Source: Bradyrhizobium sp. dw_411 (GTDB lineage: Bacteria; Pseudomonadota; Alphaproteobacteria; Rhizobiales; Xanthobacteraceae). Taken from it: DNA of 64,000 nt. The notes below the pieces were generated by a model. That model saw only the letters and a program-made list of their open reading frames with translations. It was not told the DNA's origin and did not search any database. Shown piece after piece: positions 53,934-61,686 of this stretch. The translations under genes and the position numbers were made by a program. Position 1 is the stretch's first letter. Every line of letters begins with the position of its first letter. The DNA is taken from the NCBI RefSeq assembly GCF_018449695.1, contig NZ_JAAVUY010000004.1, positions 124,001 through 188,000 on the forward strand, given 5' to 3'.

Positions 53934-54755
53934 TCAGAGGCGATCACTGCTCGGCGGCCGCAGTGAATTCGTCGGCATTCGCAAGGCATCCGCGAATTCG
54001 GCGATGATCTGTGCAAGTTCCCGGGGCGACTCCAGCATCGACAGGTGCCCTGTCCCCGGCAACACGTGCAAGACGGCGTGCGGAACACGCGAGAGCAGTT
54101 CTGCCTTCAGCAAGTCGACGCTATCGACACGGTCCGCCCCGCCGGCAATGACGAGCGTGGGTGCGGTGATGGCCGTGACTTTGCTTGTGATATCTTCCAG
54201 ACTCGTCGCCCTCGGCCAGGCCGCCTTCGCCTGCGGCGCACCCCGCAGGCTGTCTGCGATGACCAGTTCCCGGTCGGCGGCGCTGAGCGGCTTCGCCGTC
54301 AGCACGTTGTCGATCGTCATCTCGACCGCCTCGCGACCGGCGTAGGCTTTCGCCATCATCTCCCGCGCTTCCGCCGGCATGTTCATCGGCTGCGGCGGCG
54401 AGGGCGCGACCAGGACGAGGCCGGCGAGTCCGGGCGGCCGGCGCGAGGCCATCAACTGGGCGACCTTGCCACCCATCGAATGGCCGATGAGTACATAATG
54501 CCGCAGGTTCAGTGCTTCGATCACGCCCTCGGCGTCGGCGGCGAGCTCGGTCAGGCCATAGCCGCTTGGGGGCGCCTCGGACTCGCCCCAGCCGCGATGG
54601 TCGGTCGCGAAGGTTCGATGGCCCTTCGACAGGATCGCCGTGACATGACTCCAGGTACGCGACGAGCCGCCCCAATAATGCAGAAAGACGAGCGGCGGGT
54701 CTCCGCTACCCCGCTCCTCGACATGGATCCGAATTCCGTTCGATGCGACTTGCAT
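53934..54755 (-). CDS. Alpha/beta-fold hydrolase
   Basis: A 273-residue hydrolase. The nucleophile elbow is LIGHSMGGKVAQ (Ser about 93), with His in GTGHLSML and an acidic residue in GGADRVDS. LVFLHYWGGSSRTW forms the oxyanion strand, with HYWG rather than HGxG, and ATDHRGWGES follows. The C-terminus has a low-complexity Ser/Pro tail. It is divergent from a LysR regulator 133 bases away, its likely controller. Family: haloalkane dehalogenase-like or esterase; the substrate is open. Confidence 0.88.
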   Translation of the reverse strand: MQVASNGIRIHVEERGSGDPPLVFLHYWGGSSRTWSHVTAILSKGHRTFATDHRGWGESEAPPSGYGLTELAADAEGVIEALNLRHYVLIGHSMGGKVAQLMASRRPPGLAGLVLVAPSPPQPMNMPAEAREMMAKAYAGREAVEMTIDNVLTAKPLSAADRELVIADSLRGAPQAKAAWPRATSLEDITSKVTAITAPTLVIAGGADRVDSVDLLKAELLSRVPHAVLHVLPGTGHLSMLESPRELAQIIAEFADALRMPTNSLRPPSSDRL

Positions 54756-54830
54756 GTGGTTTCTCTTCGCCCCCGAAAGCCAGGTTCCATTCCCATCGGC
54801 TCGAAGTGAAGGTAGAGCATCTACTGTAGA

Positions 54831-54867
54831 TCGATAATCGCCGCTCTGGTATCATCAGTCGATAATC
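54831..54867. promoter_or_regulatory. Possible LysR operator: TCGATAATC direct repeats
   Basis: Two perfect 9-base copies (54831-54839 and 54859-54867), 28 bases start to start, lie just before the LysR ATG in the 133-base divergent promoter. Autoregulation plus hydrolase control is the natural reading; the spacing is not exact helical turns, so it is tentative. Confidence 0.35.
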
Positions 54868-54888
54868 AGGATATCAGATGGGTCGACT

Positions 54889-55806
54889 ATGGATCGCTTG
54901 ACCAGCATGGCGGTGTTCGTCGCGGCGGCAGAGGAAGGAAGCCTCAGCGCCGCGGCACGGCGCTTTGGCTTGTCGGTTTCGATGGCCGGAAAGCATGTCT
55001 CCGCGATCGAGGCGGACCTGAACATCCGGCTGATGCAACGCACGACCCGTAAGCTGATTCTGACCGACGTGGGCCATGCGTATTATGCGCGCTGCAGGCG
55101 AATCCTGGAGGAATACGAGGACGCCAACCGGGAGGCAGGCGACGCTCAACAGTCGATCCGCGGCGTTCTGCGCGTCGCCGCCCCGCTGACCTTCGGCGCC
55201 ATGCATCTCGGTGATGTGGTGGCCGGCTATCTGGAACAGCACCCCGGCGTCGCCCTGGAAATCATGCTCAACGATCGATACGTCGATCTCCTGGCCGAGG
55301 GGATCGACGTGGCCATTCGGATCGGGCGCTTGCTCGATTCCGACCTCGTGGCCCGGCGTCTTGCGCCTTGCCGCATGGTGATCTGCGCATCTCCCAAATT
55401 TCTCAAGCGGCATGGCACCTTGAGCAAGGTAGAGGAACTTCGTCGGGCTCCTCGATTGGCTTTCAGTGAAGCCATTTCGTCGGGAGACTGGACGCTCACA
55501 GATCCGGACGGCCAAGCTCACTTGATAGACGGTCCGGTCATTGTGGCCGCGAACAACACCCAGATGCTGCTCGCCGCCGCGCTGGCCGGGGCCGGCGTGG
55601 CTTACGGTCCCAGTTTTGTGTTCGGCAAATCCATCACTGCGGGTGAGTTGATCGCTCTCTTGCCTGACTACAAAACATCTGACCTCACCATCCAGGCCGT
55701 CTATCCGACGAAACGGCATGTCTCGTTGAAACTACGCAGCTTCGTGGATCATCTGGTCACGAGTTTTGGTGGCACCCCTCCCTGGGATTTATCGCCGACT
55801 GAGTGA
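54889..55806 (+). CDS. LysR-family transcriptional regulator
   Basis: A 305-residue LysR regulator. The HTH is AAAEEGSLSAAARRFGLSVSMAGKHVSAIEADLNIRLMQRTTRKLILT in order, and the effector domain has LRVAAPLTFGAMHLGDVVAGYLEQHPGVALEIMLND and DVAIRIGRL. It belongs to the CrgA/DsdC-like subgroup. It is divergent from the alpha/beta hydrolase gene. Two TCGATAATC repeats lie just before its start. Confidence 0.92.
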   Translation: MDRLTSMAVFVAAAEEGSLSAAARRFGLSVSMAGKHVSAIEADLNIRLMQRTTRKLILTDVGHAYYARCRRILEEYEDANREAGDAQQSIRGVLRVAAPLTFGAMHLGDVVAGYLEQHPGVALEIMLNDRYVDLLAEGIDVAIRIGRLLDSDLVARRLAPCRMVICASPKFLKRHGTLSKVEELRRAPRLAFSEAISSGDWTLTDPDGQAHLIDGPVIVAANNTQMLLAAALAGAGVAYGPSFVFGKSITAGELIALLPDYKTSDLTIQAVYPTKRHVSLKLRSFVDHLVTSFGGTPPWDLSPTE

Positions 55807-55928
55807 TCGACGCCAGCCGGTCAGGTCGGATATTCGCCGGAAGACGAAGCGGCCAAACTTACTGCCGACAAGCGCGTGATACCGGAGAGAGCCCCGCGAA
55901 GCGGCAAGCCCACTCGGGCCGCGCGTAT

Positions 55929-56117
55929 CTACAGCGAAATTTCCAGGTGTGATTTTGCCGCCGCATCGTAGATGCGGATCTGAAGCATCGGGAAACGTCG
56001 CTTCAGTTCGATCGCGCCGCGATCAGCCCCTTCCTTCGTATCGAACTCGGTCTTGATGCGGCCGTCGACCTCGATGGCAAAACCGGTCTTTGGAAGTTCC
56101 GAAGATTGAAGCGACAT
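55929..56117 (-). CDS. Small hypothetical protein
   Basis: A 62-residue protein (start ATG 56117, MSLQSSELPKT; an 81-residue version from 56174 is possible). It reads GFAIEVDGRIKTEFDTKEGADRGAIELKRRFPMLQIRIYDA, a compact beta-beta-alpha-beta pattern. The pattern suggests a small globular domain; I recognise it only as a type frequent in Bradyrhizobium. The ggaacgcgagaat before the ATG gives a plausible ribosome-binding site. Function unknown. Confidence 0.6.
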   Translation of the reverse strand: MSLQSSELPKTGFAIEVDGRIKTEFDTKEGADRGAIELKRRFPMLQIRIYDAAAKSHLEISL

Positions 56118-56174
56118 ATTCTCGCGTTCCGGCGGTGTGACTGGATCGGTCTCTGGTACGGCGAGTCTCGTCAT

Positions 56175-56492
56175 TCGAGCAAGTCCAATGAAGTGTAGAC
56201 AGCCGACGACGGAGCAGAGCCCAGCACTGAGTCGCGCCAGGCAAATTGATCTGATCTCATTTCATGAAATGGCCATCAGCCCCAGCTCGTGAGTCGATCA
56301 CAGGCCGGAGCAAGTTCGGCCGAACGGTTTATGCCTAGCGGAAATCCCGCGTCTTCACCCTAATCTGGTCGAGATGCCGATAACCCTCCGAAATTCGACG
56401 GCATCAGCATGAACATCCACAACCTCGCCTCGCCACATTGGCGGCGCTGGAACGCGAGGATAAACTCCGTCTGCAAGATGCTCGCGCCTGGA
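56175..56492. other. Intergenic region before the candidate defence operon end
   Basis: Just over 300 bases with no supported gene. A plus-strand stretch at 56423-56515 reads LATLAALEREDKLRLQDARAW followed by a stop, which could be a decayed protein tail but has no start. A palindromic atttcatgaaat lies at 56260-56271. There is no tRNA-end repeat that would mark an attachment site. Confidence 0.4.
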
Positions 56493-58388
56493 CTACGGAA
56501 ATTCGACCTCAATAATAATTTGATGATAGCTGCGATCGGTTTCTGAGCCGATTTGGATGGATCTTGAGCCGAAGATCTGAATGACGTCGTATGCCGTTCC
56601 TTTAAAAGGCTTCTCACCCTTGGGCGCATCCCGTCTCATCACCAGCCCGCCCTTTAACTTCCGATAAAAAGCGGGATCGTCCCGGACCACTGAGAGGGAG
56701 GGAGTCGTACGAGCAAACTCATTAGCATCCACACTCTTCAGGGCACGGCGAAACGACAGAAGGAGTCCATCAGATAACAACAACCATTCGCGAGTCGCAT
56801 TGTCGCCATCTCTTCCCACCAGGCAGACGGCTTGATTGGCTTCAACATCGGCCTCGACCAGTAATTCTGCAATATTATTGGCCTTCCGCAATATTATCCT
56901 GACACCCGCGCGATAGCGCGTCGGCAACGCGGCCAAAGTCCCGACACGCCCCAGCCGTCCGATGAAAGCTTGCTGCAACTGAAGCGCAAAAGGCGTCCTA
57001 AGGCGCCGCACCCGCTCGAGGCCCGCTGCCAACTTGTCGGGAATGTCGTCGATCCTCCAAGTCTCAACAGCGAGCAAATTCCAGTCAACTGAAAGTTTTT
57101 GGTCGTCAACGTACATAATGGGGGTGCGAGGCGTGGAGCTTTTCAGCCGAGGCCGTTCATAGGGCTGAACGCTGCCCTTGAGAAGGAGCACCGTATCCAC
57201 ACCGCCGTGCTTCAGATCGCACGCCTGCGAAAGCACGACATAGGCGTGCTGCTCACTGCGCGCCGGCGTTGCACCATCTGCCGGAATTATGACGGGCGAT
57301 GTGACGAAGACGTCGCCCAATCGCACTGCCTTAGGATCATTGTCGATCGCCGCTTCCGTCTTCGTGCGACTTTGATTGTGGAACAAAGCCCCGTCCATCA
57401 TCTGATCGGCCTCTTCACTCGGCATGAACTGTGCCGGTGGATAGTCGGCCCAGCTGATTTCGTTCAATGCCTTGCCAGCCGTGATCAGTGCGATATCCCC
57501 CTCCAGAATCGAATGGAGATGCAGATCATACAGATCCAGGATATAATCTCCGACCGGCTCCTCTTCAGCCTCAAGTATGAGTGCATTCATATTGGCGTAG
57601 TCTGGAAGGTCGAGCGTTCGGATACTGCGCAGAAATTTCTCGTGAGACTCCTTGAGAGCGCGATCCCACGACAGCATGAACGAATTCAGTTTCAGCGAAT
57701 CCGGGTATGATACCGCGAGTTCGTAAAGTCGCTCTGCCAACAATTCTGAATCGGAAAGCTGATTCTTGCTTACCATGCGAAACTGGCAACCCAGCAGTTC
57801 TGCATCATCGCGCACCCTCGGACCTAATTCCTGTAAAAGCGCACTTTCGGAGAGTAAGACGACGGTCGGCGGGTTGGCCCTTCGCTTTTCAATTACGCCC
57901 TTAATTCTGGCGATCGCCTGCAGTATGGCTTCTTCGCCTTCGACGTAGCCCAGGAAAAGATCTAGGAAAATGATATCGGCGTTGTCGACATCGTCGTGCC
58001 CCTCCCGGCCAAATGTTTTGCACGACAGTCCCAACTCCTGCACGAGGAGGTGCTGTAGAGGGGCGATTCGATCGCGTTTAGCTCTTTGCGTGTCCGAAAA
58101 TTCTCCGAATAGAGCGGCAGCGGGCGGGACGTCGGCGCGGATGCGCCATGCAGCATCCACAAAAATTGGATCTCGTCTCAGATCCGAGACATCCGAATCG
58201 TCGTACTTTTGCTTTCCATACGCCTCGGACAGTTTGTTATCATCGGATTCCTGCAGGTCATCGAAAAATCGATCCCACAACTCGGCCCGTATCTCAGTGG
58301 CCGTTGGCATCTCATCGAATGCATCGTCGACGATAGCTGCTAACTTGAATTCACGCTCAGCAAGAAGTTGCTTCACCTGTTCGATCAT
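56493..58388 (-). CDS. Receiver-like domain protein of the candidate defence operon
   Basis: A 631-residue soluble protein. The N-terminal about 210 residues look like a response-regulator receiver with a large insert: acidic pair Asp21-Asp22 (LAAIVDDAFDE), phospho-acceptor candidate Asp143 (IIFLDLFLGY), Ser180 (VVLLSES) and Lys208 (RMVSKNQ), as in the beta1-beta3-beta4-beta5 order. About 90 residues separate the beta1 acidic pair from the Asp strand, longer than the usual 30. The remaining about 400 residues have no family I recognise; they include YVVLSQACDLKHGG and a C-terminal YHQIIIEVEF. The ATG overlaps the double-GHKL stop by four bases (ATGA). I infer it is the output partner of that protein. 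Confidence 0.75.
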   Translation of the reverse strand: MIEQVKQLLAEREFKLAAIVDDAFDEMPTATEIRAELWDRFFDDLQESDDNKLSEAYGKQKYDDSDVSDLRRDPIFVDAAWRIRADVPPAAALFGEFSDTQRAKRDRIAPLQHLLVQELGLSCKTFGREGHDDVDNADIIFLDLFLGYVEGEEAILQAIARIKGVIEKRRANPPTVVLLSESALLQELGPRVRDDAELLGCQFRMVSKNQLSDSELLAERLYELAVSYPDSLKLNSFMLSWDRALKESHEKFLRSIRTLDLPDYANMNALILEAEEEPVGDYILDLYDLHLHSILEGDIALITAGKALNEISWADYPPAQFMPSEEADQMMDGALFHNQSRTKTEAAIDNDPKAVRLGDVFVTSPVIIPADGATPARSEQHAYVVLSQACDLKHGGVDTVLLLKGSVQPYERPRLKSSTPRTPIMYVDDQKLSVDWNLLAVETWRIDDIPDKLAAGLERVRRLRTPFALQLQQAFIGRLGRVGTLAALPTRYRAGVRIILRKANNIAELLVEADVEANQAVCLVGRDGDNATREWLLLSDGLLLSFRRALKSVDANEFARTTPSLSVVRDDPAFYRKLKGGLVMRRDAPKGEKPFKGTAYDVIQIFGSRSIQIGSETDRSYHQIIIEVEFP

Positions 58389-60772
58389 GATGCCGGCCTC
58401 GGGATCTCCAGAATGAATGTATTAAGTCGTCCCCGGTGGATTTTCCGCTCGTCCGAGAGGTAGATCTTTCCCTCGTGATAGGATGCGCATTCTTTCGCGA
58501 TATAGAGCCCGAGTCCCTGACGGCGGGACTTGCCCTTTGTCGAGAAGAACGCCTTGAATATCTCATCCCTCAGCGACGGTTGCACTCCGGGGCCGTTGTC
58601 TGTGTATTCCAACAGATTAGGCAGGTTACCGATCTCTAAAGTTATCTTTGGCTTGTAGTCCTGTTCGTCTAGTCGCCGAAGATCCATCCAATAGAGAGAG
58701 TTCTGGATCAGATTTTCGAGAATCTGGACGAACATGCCGCGCACGCCATTGATGAGCACAGACTTGGCGCCCTTTTCCGTGGTAATCTCTATGGACACAG
58801 AGTGGCGCTGGAACTGTGTCGTGTGGCCAGCAAATACCTCACGTGCCAGCGCAACGAAATCAAATACTTCCTTACGCTGCCTGCCCGACACGCTGAGCGG
58901 ATCAAGGACCCGCAACCGTCGGTTCATTGTCTGCATCTCATCTCGGAGAGACTTGAACAATGCGCTTACATCGGGTGATAGCTCTTCGGACGTACCTTGC
59001 GAGAGAAGTTTCAGCGTCGTCTCAGTCGACCTCGCCAGTTCGTGCGCGACGATCTCCAACATCAGGCCCACGCCCGCGAGGTGAAGCATTCTGTCCCGCT
59101 CGTCTTCGATCTGCTCGGCCCGCTCCTTTGCGGCCGCAAAATATCCCGTCATCTCCTCGATCAGGGACATAAGGTCGCGCAACTTCGGCTTTTCACTTGC
59201 GTGACGAGACCCAATCTCTTTGATGGAAGCGGCTGCCCTTGCCTGCAGCGTCTTGACTCTCTTATCGGCTCTGTCGAAATCAATAGCTTCCGGCTGATGC
59301 CGCTCAGCAACCTCGTCAAGAAAATTACCCAGCCGCTCCGTAATAATGTAATGGAGCAGTTCGACGAAGACTTCTTTCTCGTCGCAATCCTTCAGCCCTT
59401 CGCGACTTGTCTGATCGATTAAATTTGGATTGGCCGTGCGCGATATGGACACGCGCCCAATGAACTGCGATTTATTCAGCTTGTATCCTTGAGAAGCAAG
59501 CGCCTTGCGGTCCAACTCAAGCCAATCATTGTCTTCATCGCCATATGGAAAGACTCGATAACCGTTCCGGAAAAGCATGATGCCGGACCACTGCCGCTGC
59601 AGTTCCTGAACTCGCTTGCGATCCCCGATCGAGTCGACCTTGGTAAGCAGCCGCCGATTGTACCAATAGAACTCGAACGAAAACGGCCCGACGCTTTTCA
59701 AAGCGGATTTTGGCAGGTCTTCTGCCAATGCACGTAAGTCGACGCGGTCGAAGTGCAATCGGCGCTCTTCGGGAGGATTGCCTTTGCCAAGGTCACCGCA
59801 CCACAGTTCGACGTCGAGCTGGGGCTTTCCTGCAACGATTGTGTATTCGCCGGAAACCTTCGCATGCGCCAACTCAAAGATCGCGCGGTCTAGCCGTGGA
59901 ACATCGACACGCGCCCCGTTGAACTTGATCAGCAGGCGAAACCGCCGCTTTGAACGGGAAAATGGATCCGACAAGCGCGCTAGTTCGGTCGCGCAGACGT
60001 CAACGATACGCTTGGGGGACCAATTAGAAGCGATTCCCTGGATACGGATCGTCGTCCCGCTGTCTTCGGGATTTTGCTTTTTTAGGCCATAAGTCGGTTT
60101 GATTTCGATGTCGCCAATCATCTTCTCAAGATTGTCGAAGTCTGACCAGTCAACGTGAAGCAGATTCTGACGACGATCGTCGACCGTCGCCGTTGTCACC
60201 GTCAGCACGGTGCCGAGCCGCATGGCCGACAAACGTCCGACCCCTTTTTCTCCGAGATATTGCGCTTCGCCACTCTTTGTACTTAGGGTGGCATCAAGCG
60301 ACCGGCGTCGCGACGGCGTGCCTATGACGAGAAATGATTGGAGCAAATCGTCCTGCGACATCCCGCAGCCGCTGTCCCTGAATTCAATCCAATTGGCTTT
60401 GTCGTATGCTGTCTTGAGCCGTTGCTGAAAATCGTCCGTCGACCGCGCGGCATCGATCGCAGCGATGATTTCGGTCTGCGACTCCGCCGACGAGATCTCC
60501 GAGATTTCGGATTTAGTCGCAGCCTTGAGATCGGCAAAGTCGGACGCTAATTCCTCTCGCGATCGATCTGTTCGGGATCCAATCTCTTCGGCTCGCGCGA
60601 GAGCATCGATGTAGGCGCCGTGCTTCAGCGCAATATTGAACTCAATTTCGACGCCGCTCTTCGACCGGGCGTCGATCGCATTCTTCACCAACTCGTAGAT
60701 AGCCACGGCGTCGGAGCTGATAAGCTCCGCGCCAAGCTCCAACACCGTCCTTGCGGCAACTTTGAACGACAA
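58385..60772 (-). CDS. Double GHKL ATPase (MutL/HSP90-like plus histidine-kinase-like)
   Basis: A 795-residue protein with two GHKL modules. Module 1: AVAIYELVKNAIDA (Asn31), FRDSGCGM (Asp133) and YLGEKGVGRLSAMRLG (174-187), the HSP90/MutL/MORC arrangement, with a helical insertion of about 65 residues between motifs 1 and 2. Module 2, about 560-795: H-box IVAHELARSTE (His577), N-box LENLIQNSLYW (Asn687), G1 YTDNGPGV (Asp725) and G2 RQGLGLYIAKE, the histidine-kinase arrangement. There is no membrane segment, so it is cytosolic. The start is a TTG at 60772, 35 bases after the PP-loop gene. Coupled by ATGA to the receiver-like gene, it likely phosphorylates it. Confidence 0.85.
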   Translation of the reverse strand: MSFKVAARTVLELGAELISSDAVAIYELVKNAIDARSKSGVEIEFNIALKHGAYIDALARAEEIGSRTDRSREELASDFADLKAATKSEISEISSAESQTEIIAAIDAARSTDDFQQRLKTAYDKANWIEFRDSGCGMSQDDLLQSFLVIGTPSRRRSLDATLSTKSGEAQYLGEKGVGRLSAMRLGTVLTVTTATVDDRRQNLLHVDWSDFDNLEKMIGDIEIKPTYGLKKQNPEDSGTTIRIQGIASNWSPKRIVDVCATELARLSDPFSRSKRRFRLLIKFNGARVDVPRLDRAIFELAHAKVSGEYTIVAGKPQLDVELWCGDLGKGNPPEERRLHFDRVDLRALAEDLPKSALKSVGPFSFEFYWYNRRLLTKVDSIGDRKRVQELQRQWSGIMLFRNGYRVFPYGDEDNDWLELDRKALASQGYKLNKSQFIGRVSISRTANPNLIDQTSREGLKDCDEKEVFVELLHYIITERLGNFLDEVAERHQPEAIDFDRADKRVKTLQARAAASIKEIGSRHASEKPKLRDLMSLIEEMTGYFAAAKERAEQIEDERDRMLHLAGVGLMLEIVAHELARSTETTLKLLSQGTSEELSPDVSALFKSLRDEMQTMNRRLRVLDPLSVSGRQRKEVFDFVALAREVFAGHTTQFQRHSVSIEITTEKGAKSVLINGVRGMFVQILENLIQNSLYWMDLRRLDEQDYKPKITLEIGNLPNLLEYTDNGPGVQPSLRDEIFKAFFSTKGKSRRQGLGLYIAKECASYHEGKIYLSDERKIHRGRLNTFILEIPRPAS

Positions 60773-60807
60773 CGAAAGCCCGATCGCTTTTAAAATGAAA
60801 CCTTACG

Positions 60808-61617
60808 TTAAAGTGAACAAATTAAGCAACCGTCACGCTCTGGTTCGTCCTCGGTTGCCAAGCCGCCCAGGGTTTCTGCGAGAGGCCGGTTCTTGCGGTT
60901 TTTGCGTTTCCGCTCCTCCACAGCTTCCCTGTTTGCCTTGATTGCCGCAATCCGCTCCGGGCGCTCCAGCTCGGTGAGAGACTCGGACTGACACCACGTA
61001 AACTTCACGCCCCGGTCGGCACTCTCCTTTTCATAGGATTTTGCTTGCTCGAAAAGGTCAGGGTGCGTTTCCTTCAATCTGACCCATTCAATTTTTTGCT
61101 GGTAGAAGCAGAAGAAGCACCCGGATCGGCTTCGCCCCCAATCCATATAGGTCGGGAGGCCAAGACCGGACTCGTCCAGAATGCGAAGGATATCCGCCCG
61201 GACAAGGCCATCCTCCTTGAACGGATAGACCGCAGTTATGTTGGCTTTGGTCGAGATGTAGCCGATGCGAGGCTCATCGGCACGCAGACCGACATAGTTT
61301 ATTACGGGATCTTCGCCGACGTATTTTTCGAACGGCTTGAGTTTCAGCATTCTTGTGCACCAGCGGCGGTGGTTCGACGGAAGGACGCCCCCGTACACTC
61401 TCAGCCAATGATCGAAACTATCGGTCGGAGAGGTCTTTGCGATCGGCTTTCCGAGAATGGCCTCCAGCCGCGCTAGATAAGCGTAGGTCTCCGGCAACTC
61501 CTTATCCGTATCGTGGAAAATGTACTCCATGTCCGGAACGCGGTCCCGCATATAGATCGCAAGAGCCGCGCTGTCCTTGCCACCGGACAAACTGAGGATG
61601 TGACGAACCGCCTTCAT
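60808..61617 (-). CDS. PAPS-reductase/DndC-like PP-loop protein
   Basis: A 269-residue N-type ATP-pyrophosphatase. The PP-loop is LSLSGGKDSAALA (residues 8-20), followed by FHDTDKELPETYAYL. Cys residues cluster as Cys87 (HRRWCTRM), Cys167/Cys170 (SRSGCFFCF) and Cys264/Cys267 (DGCLICSL), which could coordinate an iron-sulfur cluster. The family includes PAPS reductases and the sulfurtransferases DndC/SspD of DNA phosphorothioation. The ATG 61617 has gagaag upstream. No DndB/D/E or DndA gene accompanies it. It lies between the large-protein fragment and the double-GHKL gene, all on one strand with short gaps. Confidence 0.87.
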   Translation of the reverse strand: MKAVRHILSLSGGKDSAALAIYMRDRVPDMEYIFHDTDKELPETYAYLARLEAILGKPIAKTSPTDSFDHWLRVYGGVLPSNHRRWCTRMLKLKPFEKYVGEDPVINYVGLRADEPRIGYISTKANITAVYPFKEDGLVRADILRILDESGLGLPTYMDWGRSRSGCFFCFYQQKIEWVRLKETHPDLFEQAKSYEKESADRGVKFTWCQSESLTELERPERIAAIKANREAVEERKRKNRKNRPLAETLGGLATEDEPERDGCLICSL

Positions 61618-61686
61618 AAAACTTCTCAAATCTATTCTGTGAGTTTATCCACGGTCTGACTTATAGCGAAGGGTTACACTGGTCCC

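Noticed and set aside
56423..56515. Plus-strand tail reading LATLAALEREDKLRLQDARAW
   Set aside because: No start codon or ribosome-binding site, and it overlaps the end of the receiver-like gene; too short to support.
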